DNA of 64,000 bases, from the NCBI GenBank assembly GCA_015680685.1, contig MNCI01033474.1, positions 2,766,870-2,830,869 on the forward strand, given 5' to 3'. The stretch comes from Gnetum montanum. Taxonomy: Eukaryota > Streptophyta > Gnetopsida > Gnetales > Gnetaceae. The notes under the pieces are model-generated. The model was not told where the DNA came from, did no database searches, and saw nothing but the letters and a program-made list of their open reading frames with translations. The translations under genes were made by a program, and so were the position numbers. This document shows positions 33,225 to 44,963 of the stretch, in pieces. Each line of letters starts with the position of its first letter. Within the stretch, counting starts at the first letter, position 1.

Positions 33225-35575
33225 ATGGCTTCAACACAGAGAGAGAAGAAGTCACCTTGCAAAAGAATTATAGAAAAGTTATGATAGAAATCATGATAAC
33301 GAAGACTAGAGTGCACCAATGCAAAAAAGAATTTCATATGCTCACAATGATCCATACTATCCTAACTTTACATTCATCCATCATCAAGATAAACAATTCA
33401 AATGAAGGAATATGTAGGGTAACATAGTCCTATCACTAGAATGCTTCATACCACTAATGTTTCAAGAAGCCCTCAAGAAGGCCAACTTGAGTCTTGAACA
33501 AGAAGGATACTAAGCCAAAAAGGACATGACTAGGTTATACTGGCTAATAAAGGCTCAAGAAAAAAGGAAAATTGTTATGGAGGCTCAACATGAACAAGAG
33601 AAGGAAAAGAAAGCCTCTTAGATAGTTTCCTTGGAGAAAATTAAAGATACCTTACTCCAAGCTGATAAATTCTATCAACATCAGATATCCCACTTTCACA
33701 CATCAGTTATACACATTGAAGATCTTGTCAACACAAAGCCAAAATTAACTCTTATAGAGGACCTTGGAATAAATGCAAAAGACTCCAAATATAGGTAGAA
33801 CTCAAGGCCTAGAGCTTCTAACTAGCCAAAGGAGAATGAATAAAGGAGTCACTGAAGGAGAACCAACTAGCACCATTCTACAACAACTTTCTTCACCTCT
33901 TCACACTCATCTACAAAGTTTGACAAGAAGGAACATTGATATAGAGATCATAGATGAAGGGATTGTGAGAGACATGAGTATAGAAGAAGGTGTCCCAATA
34001 GTAAAGAGAATGATTATGAATAAAGAAGAAAAAGGATTAGATGTGAAGAAAGGGAGCATTATGAACACAGAAGGAGTCACCACTACAATAGATCCTACAA
34101 ATCTTATCACAAAGAAAAACCCCTATTAGCCACTCATAGTATGATAAACATCAAGGAAGAAGTCCATATACCAAGAAGACATATAAGGGAAAACTGCATT
34201 AAATAGTTAGACATGAACAATATGCCTAAATTTGAGGATGGATACAATGCAAATCCACAACACCACCTTCAAGCATTCCATGATGCCTATGTCCTCAAAA
34301 ATGTTGAAAGTAATTGGAAAAAAATTAAGTTGTTCCCTGAGATACCTATTAAAGAGGTAGAAAGTTGGTACAAATCATTGAAACCTAAATCAATCAAAAG
34401 GTGGAGTACCATGCTTGAACTCTTCAATGATAAATACCAAACCAATTCTTGGGTGTCCAACCTTGGAAAGCAAATCTAGGGTTGGAAGCAAGGAATCTAT
34501 GAATCCCTTGATGTGGCAAAGGATAGATACTATTCACTTATACATAGGTTCCTAGGCCATGAATTTTCCCAAAGGTAGTAGCTTAGACATATTGTTGATG
34601 GGCTAAGGAATAAAACCAGGGAAATCCTTTGGGCTTATGCCCAAGGAAAACTATCTAAAATGACCATCCATTGAATTCAAAGGCTAATTGACCAAGTGGT
34701 CAAGGAAGAATGGGAGTTAAAGAAGAGAGAATCAAGCAAAGATTATAATAGAGAACCATCTATCTAGAAAAGAGATGTACGAGTATGTAATAAGTAAAAG
34801 GAAGAAATATTGGAGGAGGTAATATAAAAAAAGACTCTAAAATCCAAAAGTATATTAACAACATAGCCACCAAGGTAGAAAAGATGTGGGATTTTTAGTG
34901 GACGATAAATTTGCAACAACTTTAAAAATTATAGAAGAAAGAACTAAACAAGCCTTTAATAAGGGCAAGGGAAAGAAAAAGAAAAGAGACTATGGACTAA
35001 GCATTATAAACAAAAAAGAAAAATTGCTTCCATGGAAGAATATGCTGACTCAAGCTTAGAGGATGAGGAAGGATGTAAGGTGTACCAGTATGAACATCCT
35101 AAGGGATGATGTCCTATGATGGTACACTTGCAAGAATCAGAAGCATATGCACTTAATCCAAGATTCATCAAGAAGCAAATGCCCAAACGATTACCTTACC
35201 CTCAAGGTAACTACTGACAGACATTCCAATTAGCCTACTACCCTAGTGGAGCTTACCCACAGCCACAAGAGCAATATCAACAATAGTGGCAGCAACCACA
35301 ATCATGGGCAATGCCACCATTGAGAAAGAAATGCCCATATTAGCAACCAAATTCTTATGGATACTATGTTTAGTGCTTGATATCTCTTGGAAAAGCAACA
35401 ATTCAAACTTCTCAGTACTATCCACCAAAATACTATAGAGAAACACCTCTAAGGATGGATTCCAACCCACATATGCATCAACAAGTAGCTAGTTTATTAA
35501 GTCAACCTTCTAACCATCTACCACTTGTGCCACCACCTACAATGCAGGGAGAATTTCCATCACAACCTTAGTAGA
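33225..35575 (+). pseudogene. gag: Element E gag
   Basis: ATG 33225 begins MASTQREKKSPCK. A segment FTFIHHQDKQFK with NIVLSLECFIPLMFQEAL matches the N-terminal region of the element A gag. A charged helical stretch follows (33540-33760). The capsid domain is at 34213-34760: MPKFEDGYNANPQHHLQAF, KKIKLFPEIPIKEVESWYKS and RRWSTMLELFNDKYQ-like. The zinc motif (about 35070-35115) is damaged: first half CKVY, then HPKG. A Pro/Gln/Tyr-rich tail ends at 35571. Frameshifts near 34150 and stops throughout make it a pseudogene. Confidence 0.75.
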
Positions 35576-35764
35576 GAAGTGCTACAAGGGCAATGAATGT
35601 ATAAAGAGAGGGCCATACCAACGATACTAAAGGAAAATCAAAAAACCATCCTTTCTTCAAGACAAGTCCAGAAAGAGCTAGTAGAGTTAGGAATTCACTG
35701 AATTATGTTCCATATATGATGAATCCTCCTAAAAACACCATGATTCCACAAAAACCAAATTAGG

Positions 35765-36110
35765 AACTTAAAACTATCATGCTAATGAATATAGTATCAG
35801 ATTGGATTAAGGTAGGAACACTTAATAAGAAAAGAATAGATCTTGAAATTCCTCTAACTTATCTACAAATCACTAGAAATTTATAATGCAAGGCTCTACT
35901 AGACTCAAGTTTTGGAGTAAATTTGATATCTCAAGAAACATACAAGGCATGGAACCTACCACCCTTAATGAATTGCAACATAAAGTTAGAGCTAGGAGAC
36001 TAATTTGTCACCATTTCTTTGGGATAAATAGAAGACATGGTGACCACTATCAATGGGTGGTCCTATCCAACATATTTTCTAGTGATTGATGTGAAAAATG
36101 ATAACTAGAA
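35765..36110 (+). pseudogene. pol: Element E protease remnant
   Basis: It reads MLMNIVSDWIKVGTLNKK, IPLTYLQITRN, then the active-site region CKALLDSSFGVNLIS (Gly of D-S-G replaced by Ser), QETYKAWNLPPLM and FSIIMERA (I-L-G-R-P/A-W degenerate). Protease coding ends soon after. Confidence 0.7.
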
Positions 36111-36762
36111 ATTTTCTATCATTATGGAGAGAGCTTAGCTTAGCACAATTAATGCTTAGTTAGAAATGAGAGATTTATACATGGAAATCTCCAAAGAAGA
36201 TAAGCAAGGAGCAATACATACAAAAATAATTTCATGCATAACTAAATATAACAAAGGATGTAGTTATGGATAGAAATCTCAAAATGTCAACACAATCCTT
36301 ACACCAGCCCACAAAAAATGGGATAGACATGTGTGTGTATAAGAAGAAACATGGGCCACTAAACCAAAAGACACCTAGTGGTGGAAAACTAAGAACATAA
36401 AATTGTCCAAAACATGCATGGAACCATCTAACTCACTTATTAGCTCCTATTCTAAGAAAATGACCCAAACTAAGAACTCACAAAAGGATGTCATAAACCA
36501 TAATCATACATCAACAAATAAGGGAAATAAGGACTTAAAATTTGAAATTAGGAATCAACAAGAAAGAATAGTTGAACCTTCTAAAATGAAACGATCATCT
36601 AGTCTAACAATATATATGTCCTCAAAAGATCAAAATTTGATTACCATCAAGATTACATGGGATTATAACTAAAAAGCCAAGTCACTAAGGATGGTAAGTG
36701 AAAACCTAGAGTGTATGATCAAGGGGATCTAGAATCCATTTTTGGAACAATCGTCCACGAGT
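36111..36762 (+). other. Element E linker replacing RT-RNase H-integrase
   Basis: A short stretch with traces of the post-protease linker (ARA-AQH...SISTLMLS-like, near 36150-36250) and then low-similarity DNA with an open frame at 36403-36672 of unknown meaning. In elements A and B about 3 kb of RT to integrase occupies this place. Confidence 0.45.
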
Positions 36763-38950
36763 TCAATCATGGGGGAGATACCTTATCTTGATTTAGGAAT
36801 TAATAAGTGCTTTTCAACCTTTTTTTCTTTTTCAATTCTTTTTAGTTTATAATTTCTTGTTATACTTTTTCACATTTCTTACCAATTTTTGCATTCTTCA
36901 ATATCTTTTCATTCTTTTATACTTTTTTAATTCTTAATCATTTTCCCATTCTTGGAAATTTTTATATTCTTTTTATAATCTTTCATTCTTACTATCTTTT
37001 CCATTACTTCACTTGTACATATTTTTACTAATTTTTCAATAAATCACAAGAAATAAAGCAAAATGTAATCCCAATAAGGTGAATATTTCTCTATATTATC
37101 AACCATAAAGGTATTGATTACCTATACAATAAGACCACAACATCCACCCATCCACTTCAATAATAAGAGGTTCTTACCATAGCCATAATAGTATTCTTCT
37201 CATAATAAAACTAAGAATAAACTTGTGATCATTATGCTTAAATAGAAGACTGAAGACCCAAGTGGGAATGCAAAGGGTATGACATCAAGGGAATTTTTGG
37301 ATTCTCTAGGCTTACTATTGTAAGTTCTATCCTATTGATAAGGATGTATTATATCCTTGTAGATATAATGAAAAATAGAAGTAAGAGTACACTACATGTT
37401 ACCTTACCATGTCACTGGAAAGACATGTTATCCATGCTTGAAGGGAGTCCTCTACTAAGGTTGACATAGTCAAAAATAAAATCCATGCATAGGATATATT
37501 TCTAGGGGTCCCACAAGAAAGAAATGTTACCCATGCCTGAAGGTAGCTAACTTCTTAGGAATTTCAAAAAAAAAGGTACAATGAATAAACTCCTCCCTTG
37601 AACAATATGCCAAGTGGCAATACTCCTTATAATAGTGGTATTCATATGGTTGTAAACCCAGAGATGAAATAAAGTGATGTCGTTGAAAAGTAGTTTGGAC
37701 TTGGTCTAAATCTAAGAAAGAAGGGCTAATAATTACTTTAACTATAGATTACACACAAAAATTCATTATGCCTATGGTAAGACACCTCACGTCCCAAGTT
37801 TCAGCAATCCCTTCTACAATCCATCTCACCTCACTATATATTTAATCATAACTTTATGGTTTTGTATAATATAGTGTCATTTTCCCAATTTGGAAATACT
37901 AATATGTGTGTTTTGCTAAACAAGTATATCTTACATTGAACTCCTTAAGTACCTAAGGACACTTTTAGGCATGGTTATACATGGGTACTAAGGGCTAGAG
38001 CCTACTTTGGAAGGATCCACTTGTATAACTCTTGTATTTCATACTTGGCAAGAAATTCCACATCTTGTGCCTTCCAAAAATAATCAAGATCCATTAAATA
38101 CTTTCCATATCATCTAATAATCTATCCATACATCTAAAATTCTTAACCCATCTCCTATCCATTCAATAAAATTTTGTTACCCAAGATTCCTTCCTTATGA
38201 ACTTTGAGTGCCAGATTTTTGAAAATTGTACATCATTAATGGCCCAAGATCCTTTAGAAAAGCTTCACATCTTTCAAACATTTTAACTGACTCATTTTCC
38301 CCTAGAAAATTCAACAAAAATTTGAAATTTTTTTATGGTGACATCACAACTACAACGTCGTATCCCTTACAATGTCGCATCTACAATGTGGCGCATATAA
38401 AAATAGTACATATACATGCAAGAGTTAGTGAAATTTTTCATTCCTCTTATTTGTAGCAAGAGAGGTTTTTGCAGTTTTTGCACAATGATCTTTCACACTA
38501 AATTTCCAAGGCCATAACTCCATCTCTGTAGCTCTAATTTCCAAAAATTCTTGAACCCTATTGATTCCAAAGTGTTCAACTTAGTCATGGAGGGGTACAT
38601 TGCATGATACATCTAAAAATTTAAGACAAAAATTCCTAACTCCTAGAAGATACCATAAAGGATAAGTATAAGAGATAATAAGAACCTTATTATTAATCAA
38701 ACAAACTTAAGCCAAGAGGACTTATTTAATTCTCCTAAGTATTCATACCAACCATTTTAAGCTATAATAAGCAAGAAAATGATAACTATGGAAGGTCATG
38801 TGTAATGAAAAATACCTAAGGGATTTCTTTTTGAAAATTTTTCCAACTATACAATCATAATTAAATAAGGACTTAATCTAACTAAGGGTATGAGAAAGAT
38901 AAAGAACTATTAAGAGCTAATCTAGATACTTTAACAATTTCAAACCCTTA
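36763..38950 (+). other. Element E leader between the pol position and ORF2
   Basis: It starts with TCAATCATGGGGGAGATA, runs through T-rich DNA and contains the shared block CCTACTTTGGAAGGATCCAC near 38008, a TATA-like GCGCATATAAAAATAG near 38392 and TTAGTCATGGAGGGG at 38581. It has no coding trace. It is homologous in layout to 8935-10870 of element C. Confidence 0.6.
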
Positions 38951-38960
38951 TTGATTGCAG

Positions 38961-39004
38961 ATGATCCAAAAAAGACCAATAGTGGAAGAACCTTCCTAGC
39001 ATAG
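38961..39004 (+). pseudogene. Element E ORF2, first 44 bp before the element B insertion
   Basis: TTGATTGCAG|ATG at 38951-38963; the frame reads MIQKRPIVEEPS before a TAG. It continues after element B at 45846. The position and AG|ATG context equal the ORF2 start of element C. Confidence 0.55.
39000..39004. other. Target-site duplication of element B, left copy (CATAG)
   Basis: CATAG immediately precedes the LTR start TGATGGG; the same five bases follow the 3' LTR at 45846-45850. Confidence 0.9.
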
Positions 39005-39648
39005 TGATGGGACGCGATATCGCATAGTCTGCAATATCGCATCCCCCACGATATCGTGTACGCGATATCACAGTGCATCGTCAAATCTATAAATAAGAGG
39101 TGGCTCTCCCTTGTTTCGAAGTTTTTAGGCCTAAACCATAGCGAAAATCTGGCAATTTTTCCTCTCTAGAGATAGAATAATTTCCATGTGCCCACAGTAG
39201 GAGCTCCAAAGTGAACGGATCTTTATTCGAGCAAATATTGTACCTGAACACAAGTTTGTGTACAGAAATAAAGACGAACTTCTTGGATAAACCTTGCAAT
39301 GCATGGACATAGGACTTTATTTATTGTTATTTATTGTTAATGTTTAAATGATTTATTAGTTCATTAAATCTCTCTCAACCCTTCTCTCCTAGTTAAGTAC
39401 ATTCAGTACGACTGCTTCGAGCCTGTGCGTTACGCTTGGTAATCCCAGCAATGAATAGCATTTGGTAATCCCAGAAGGTTGCATTGCTTCAGGGTGTGAA
39501 TGGTAAGTGGAAATGGATACTGATGCTAGGTTAATTAAGTCTTAGTTAGTTAGTTAAATTTAGTTAATTAATCTCTTCACCCTTCACCTCATTAGCATAG
39601 GAGATAAAACACAAAATATATAAAAATCATATACCTCAGACTTACTTT
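39005..39648 (+). repeat. 5' LTR of element B, 3' part deleted
   Basis: It starts TGATGGG, has four GATATC-type units before TATAAATA at about 39089, and matches the 3' LTR down to CATATACCTCAGACTTACTT near 39647. There it joins protease coding sequence (GTTGAGGACATTG). The 3' LTR copy has eight such palindromic units, so its TATA box lies about 67 bp further from its start. Confidence 0.9.
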
Positions 39649-39649
39649 G

Positions 39650-40440
39650 GAATAGGTTGAGGACATTGTTACCACCGTGGATGGTTGGTCATACCCAGAT
39701 GATTTCCTAGTGATCCAAATAAATAATGAAAAAGGGGATTTCCCAATAATAATGGGAAGGGCATGGCTGAGTACAATAGATGCATGCCTAGGAATCTGCA
39801 ATCTTTTCCTAGAAATATCCAAGAAAAATACTTTTGAGAAGATTTAGAAGAAGAAAGTTCCATGCATTGCATATAGTGACATAGGGTGCCATTGCATGTA
39901 GGAATCATGGGTGATGGGAAGTTTAACATTGCCTGCATGCAATCGGTGTGCACAAGATATTGACATAAAAAAGTGCCTATATGCAATAGCCACACAACAG
40001 GAAAACACCTAGTGGTTGATGGCTGATCAAGAGAGCAACTCAATAACATGCATGGAACTAACTGAGGGGATAATTAGTGCTTACATTGAAAGCACAGACG
40101 TACTAGAGCAAGTTCATTGCCAACTTCCAGCCCTTAACTTCGAAAATATTAACTGGGGGAAGTTGGAAATTCCTAAGAAATTTAAACAAGAGCCTCTCGA
40201 TCTGAAACCATTGCCCACCGGTCTAGAGTATATGACTCTTGAAAATGGAAAATCGGTAATTATCAATGCAAAACTTGTCCCCAAGAAAAAAGAAAGCCTA
40301 TTAAAAATGATCAATAAATGGTCAAAGGCCTTTGCCTGGTTATATCCCAAGCTAACCGAAACAGACCCTAGGATATGCCAGCATAGGATTTACATGGACC
40401 CCTCCATGAAGCCTCGAAAACAACCACAGAGGTGATTGAA
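39650..40440 (+). pseudogene. pol: Element B protease end and pre-RT linker
   Basis: Protease end: VEDIVTTVDGWSYPDDFLVI and DFPIIMGRAWLSTIDACLG (the I-M-G-R-A-W motif corresponds to ILGRPWL). Then a Cys-containing linker and an open part from 40016 to 40435 with PLPTGLEYMTLENGKSVII and KAFAWLYPKLTETDPRICQH, the conserved pre-RT region of Athila-type pol (usually ending in P-x-x-C-x-H-x-I). The active-site half of protease is missing through the deletion. Confidence 0.8.
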
Positions 40441-41300
40441 CCAAAAATTAAAACAAGTAGTAAAAGAAGAGATAGAACAACTCCTCAAGGTTGGGTTCAT
40501 ATATCCCATTGCTGATAGTGAATAGGTTATTCCTCTAGTAATCATTCCTAAGAAGGGAGGCAAATGAAGGACATGTATAGATTTTAGGCTACTAAACATG
40601 GCAACATTCAAAGATCATTTCTCAATGTCGTTTGTTGACCAAGTCTTGGACACTATAGTGGGGCATCGCTATTATAGGTTTCTGGATGGGTATAGTGGAT
40701 ATAATCAAATACGAATAGCACCAGAAGATCAAGCCAAAACAATGTTCACCAGTCCCTAGGAAACGTTCACATATAAGAAAATGTCATTTTGCTTGTGCAA
40801 TGCCCCTACCACGTTCCAACGTTTAGTCCTAAGCATATTTCAAAAATAGATAGAAAACGGAGTGGAAGTCTTTATGGACGACTTCTCCACTTATGGGACA
40901 AGCTTTGATCAAGCCATGGATCAATTAGAGTAAGTACTAAAACAATGTGTTGAAACCAACCTAATGCTCAACTAGCAGAAAAGCCACTTGATGGTTCAAG
41001 AGGGCATAGTATTGGGGCATAGGATTTCACAGTTAGGAATAGAGGTGGACCCGAAAAAGGTTAAAGTCATACAAGGAATCACCCGACAATCAAAAACTAT
41101 CAAAGACATTTGATCATTCCTTGGACACACTAGCTACTACAGGAGATTCATCGAGAACTTCTCCAAAATTTCCAAACTATTGGTGGAATTAATGAAGAAG
41201 GATGCACCATTCGAATGGACTAGGGAATGTGAACGAGCATTCCAAACTCTAAAATAGAGGCTTGTGAAAACTCCCATTCTACAAGCCCCTGACTGGTCCA
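40441..41300 (+). pseudogene. pol: Element B reverse transcriptase
   Basis: In one frame: EEIEQLLKVGFIYPIADS, LVIIPKKGGK, TCIDFRLLNMATFKDHF, YRFLDGYSGYNQIRIAPEDQ, LCNAPTTFQRLVLSIF, EVFMDDFSTYG (catalytic Asp pair intact at 40877-40882), [39 protein letters not shown] and [16 protein letters not shown]. Stops replace Trp or Gln codons that are still present in element A (for example SEWV, NPWGT, LNWQK, DIWSF). The lineage is Athila-like by motif pattern. Confidence 0.9.
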
Positions 41301-41660
41301 GACCATTCCATATCATGACCAACACATCTAATTATGCCTTAGGAGTTGTACTAACATAGTTAGATAAACAAAAACACCCTTATTACATCCATTGTGCAAG
41401 TAAGAGTATCACTGGTGCACAACTCAACTACACAACTACGGAAAAGGAATTAATGATTGTAGTGTTTGCACTAGACAAATTTAGGCACTATGTGTTAGGC
41501 TACAAAGTGCATATTCATACGGATCATAGCGCAATTAGGTTCCTCATGAACAAACCAATGGTTAGCCCTCATATTATATGTTGGTTGGTAATCCTTCAGG
41601 AGTTCAACTTAACAATAGTAGACTGAAAGGGCACCGAGAATGTAGTCACAGATCACTTAT
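41301..41660 (+). pseudogene. pol: Element B RNase H
   Basis: FHIMTNTSNYALGVVL (first catalytic Asp replaced by Asn; element A keeps TDPSNYA), YYIHCASKSITGAQLNYTTT, EKELMIVVFALDKFRHYVLG, VHIHTDHSAIRFLM and DHLSRLHW. Two stops occur. No second RNase H follows, in contrast to element D. Confidence 0.85.
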
Positions 41661-43120
41661 CTCGATTGCATTGGGATAGCAAAGAGGATGAATATGTCGT
41701 ATCTGATCATTTTTCTGACAAAACCCTCTTTTCTGGTGTAGTAAATAACCAACCCACAGGAACAAATTGGTATAGTAGCATTTTTACTTATCTCCTTTCC
41801 CAACAAACACCACATGGGTTGGACTTTAGGAAGAAGCAAAAATTTCTTCATAAGACCAAGTACTTCATGGAAATCAAGGGACAACTCTATAAAGTCTATC
41901 CTGATGGCTTGGTTCGATATTGTGTGCCTAATGAGGATCAATTAAGAGTTCTCCAAGATGCTCATGAGGGTCCCTGTGGATGCCACTATGCAAGAAGACG
42001 AACGACCATTAAGATCCTGCTTGCAGGATATTACTGGCCAACGCTATTTTGGGATGCCCATCAATTTGTCCAATCCTATGAGCACTGCCAACGTGATGGT
42101 GGAATGACTACTAGAATGGAGGGTCCACAACAATGGATTCAACCTTTGAAACCATTCGACATTTTGGGAATAGATTTTATGGGGCCCATTACACTGATGT
42201 CCAATGGGAAAGCTTATATCATTGTTACTGTTGACTATTTAACCAAATGAACTAAAGCAGCTGCTGTAATAGATTGCACATCGTCTACAGCTTCACGATT
42301 TGTACAAAAACAAATCGTGAATAGGTTTGGTGTGTTGTGTGCACTCATCTATGATAATGGAACATATTTTATGGGTGCAACCTTTCACAAGTTGATGCAA
42401 CACTTAGGGGTTGAACATAAATTGACCACATCTTATCACCCCCAAGATAATGGCCAAGTTGAGGTCACTAATCGGAAGATTACGAGAATATTAATGAGAA
42501 CAATTAGCAAATTTAGGTGAGATTGGAGCACGAAACTGAATGACGCTCTCTAGGCATACCGCTCCACTTGGAAACTTCCTACAAGCTACTCTCCCTATGA
42601 GTTAGTATACAGAAAACTTCCAAAGCTCCCAATACAAATTGAGCTCCGTACACTATCCATGGCATGTGACCTCCACCTTGACCTTGACCTTGCAAAAAAA
42701 CAAAGATTGGCAACTCTAAACATGCTAGACAAGAATAGATTGGTTGCTCTGTCGCCAAATGAGTTGCACAAGGAACATAATAAACAACGTCATGACTTAA
42801 GAATTCAAAGCGTTAAGTACCAACCAGGAGACAAGGTCCTTTACTGGAACCCCACGCATGTACCACAACATACAAAATTTCAAACATTGTGGGAAGGACC
42901 CTACATTGTTCATATGACCTTTCCCTCAGGAGCCATGACAATATACAAGCCTGAAACCCTGATAAGAGGTTACTGGTCAATGTGCAACAAACCAAACCCT
43001 TCCATGAACCAAGAACAACTAGTGCAAATTACACCTCTAATAGTGGACAACCACACTCCTTATTTCAGATCTCTCCCTTTCAATTCAGTCATGGGGGAGA
43101 TGGCCACCTGTACTAACCAA
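41661..43120 (+). pseudogene. pol: Element B integrase
   Basis: Zinc region: DAHEGPCGCHYARRRTTIK, LLAGYYWPTLFWDAHQFV and SYEHCQRDG (one Cys of the HHCC pair is Tyr). Core: FDILGIDFMGPI (Asp), ALIYDNGTYFMG (Asp-Asn-Gly) and YHPQDNGQVEVTNRKI (Glu), so the DDE triad is intact. C-terminal: YQPGDKVLYWNPTHVP and FQTLWEGPYIVHMTF, a beta-barrel type DNA-binding end. There are three or four stops. No chromodomain is seen. Confidence 0.9.
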
Positions 43121-44591
43121 TTGAGGCCCTTAGTTCTTTTAAGTTTTTGTTTTACACATTTTTGTTTTACAACATCGTTCATACATTTTTATTTATTTTT
43201 CTATTTATCTATTTTGTTTTGTTTTGTTAAGTTCGTCACTCAATAAGTGCTATTAAATGATGGTATGAACTGTTTTCTACTGGTTGCTAATGTTTGGCTT
43301 TTACCTTTAAGATTATGATGTTGATACTAAGGTATGGTTCTTTTGATATAGCATGTAATGAGTCCACTTCATCCATATATCCACAAATTTCTATGGTCTC
43401 TCTCAGCTTGGAAATGTACAGTCCTTTTCTAAATAAGAATCATCAACAAATTGGTGACTAGGCATTTCTCAAACTAAGGAAGGACTCAAGGATTGAAAAG
43501 GATGTGACTTCAAGGGAACTTGGTGCATTTGTGTTGGCCATTCTCTTGAGTGCTTGGATGTTTTCTTCTTGAGTTTTCCTTCCCATTTCGACATTGCTCC
43601 ATTATCGAGAAGCTAAGCTAATAAAAATAACAAAGTCTTTACATGGTGTGGTTCTCAAGCATAAACACATAAAACACAAAAAAAAATAGTGAGAATTCAA
43701 AGCACACCCCTTAGATAAAATAATCATTTGGGCTACAAGCACTGGTTATGGAACTCAAAATAAAAATGTTCCCTCTAACTAAGGCCCTACCCCGCTTTCT
43801 ATCTCCTCCTGCATTTCATCAAAATGGTGGTGGCCCTTTGGGAAGGCATTCTTGTTACTTCAAGGGGATGGATTGGCCGAATGCATTAATGCAAAGTCAT
43901 TGGATGTGGTTGGTTTGAGAACAGACTTGGAATGGGATCTACTAAGTCACATTAATCATTAACTACATAAGGGTCTGTACACCACCTTGTTCTTGAGATT
44001 CCATTCCATTCTCCTCTCTCCATCCTTCTCTCCATTCTTCACCTCGTTGCCGATTATATCATTAGTGTATATTTTGGTTGATGCATTGTTTTCTTTTTGG
44101 TAAATTCTTGTGGTTAAGACTTTAACTCTTGTTCCAAATGATATTCCTAGAGCCTACAGACTCTTTGAATGTGGGTTTGTCAGGGCATTAAGGGCATGAG
44201 CCTATTTTGGGGAGGACCTACTGGCATTCCTATTTGGTGCATCAGTTAAACTCTTTCCCTTAACATTTTTGCAATCCACTCTATTTTGTTCATTTCCATC
44301 TTGACATCCATTTTATCAATGTTATAGTTGTCTCTTTTTCTCCATCTTCCTTGTTCTTTTTCTTTCTCCATTCTACCGCTACTGGAGGTTCGCTCTTAGT
44401 CATGGGGGTCTAGACCCAATTTTTTTTTATTTTCTCCTAACCGCTACACCGTCGGTAGTCACCATGAATATATCTCCAGACCTATATCAACCATACCACA
44501 ACTCAGCTAATGGACTTTTCACCGAAGCAAGGTATCAACTGCATTGTGATTCATTTACCCTTGGTAATATAAGACTGTGTTGTGTGTGTAG
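43121..44591 (+). other. Element B leader between integrase and the short 3' frame
   Basis: Non-coding. It begins just after TCAGTCATGGGGGAGATGG and contains T-rich DNA and shared blocks such as GAGCCTATTTTGGGGAGGAC near 44198 and TTAGTCATGGGGGTC at 44396. It ends in a TG-rich stretch, GTGTTGTGTGTGTAG. It is homologous to 62413-63983 of element A. Confidence 0.65.
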
Positions 44592-44696
44592 ATGGCAATC
44601 ATACAACAACAGATTGGATTTGGAGGGAACACTTGGAATGGATCGGTGCTAAAGCAGCTATGCAGGGAACGAGATGAATGGTGTGCTTATGGATAG
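44592..44696 (+). CDS. Short 3' frame of element B (34 codons), function unknown
   Basis: ATG 44592, directly after GTGTGTAG, opens MAIIQQQIGFGGNTWNGSVL and continues to TAG at 44694-44696 without interruption. Element A begins the same way at 63984 (MAII then a stop). It occupies the place of ORF2 in elements C and E, but I see no similarity beyond the start context. It may be a relic of a longer protein, an unrelated 3' peptide or chance. Confidence 0.35.
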   Translation: MAIIQQQIGFGGNTWNGSVLKQLCRERDEWCAYG

Positions 44697-44949
44697 ATAA
44701 CAAAAGACGCAACCTTGGCATTGGCAACGACAGACTTCTTCTCTCTTTTCTCTTCTCTCTCAGCTGTCAAATAAGGCCTAATGTCAAATGTATAAGGTGT
44801 TCACTCTTGTTGTCATGAACATCAATTTTTATCATGTTCTGTAATGATGATCCATTCACATGTCATCCCATTCACCATTAGTTCCATTCAAGTTAATAAT
44901 CCCATACCTTCCCAATATTTTGTAAGGAACTCGAGGATGAGTTTTTATT

Positions 44950-44963
44950 CAGTCATGGGGGTA
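44950..44963 (+). other. Polypurine-tract-like motif of element B
   Basis: CAGTCATGGGGGTA abuts the 3' LTR. Element C has CAGTCGTGGAGGTA in the same position (13784-13797). Confidence 0.65.

Noticed and set aside
35243-35470. Minus-strand frame opposite the element E gag tail
   Set aside because: Mirror of the Pro/Gln-rich gag tail seen also in elements A and C.
44464-44652. 62-codon frame overlapping the short 3' frame of element B
   Set aside because: Starts within the TG-rich leader and has no counterpart in element A.
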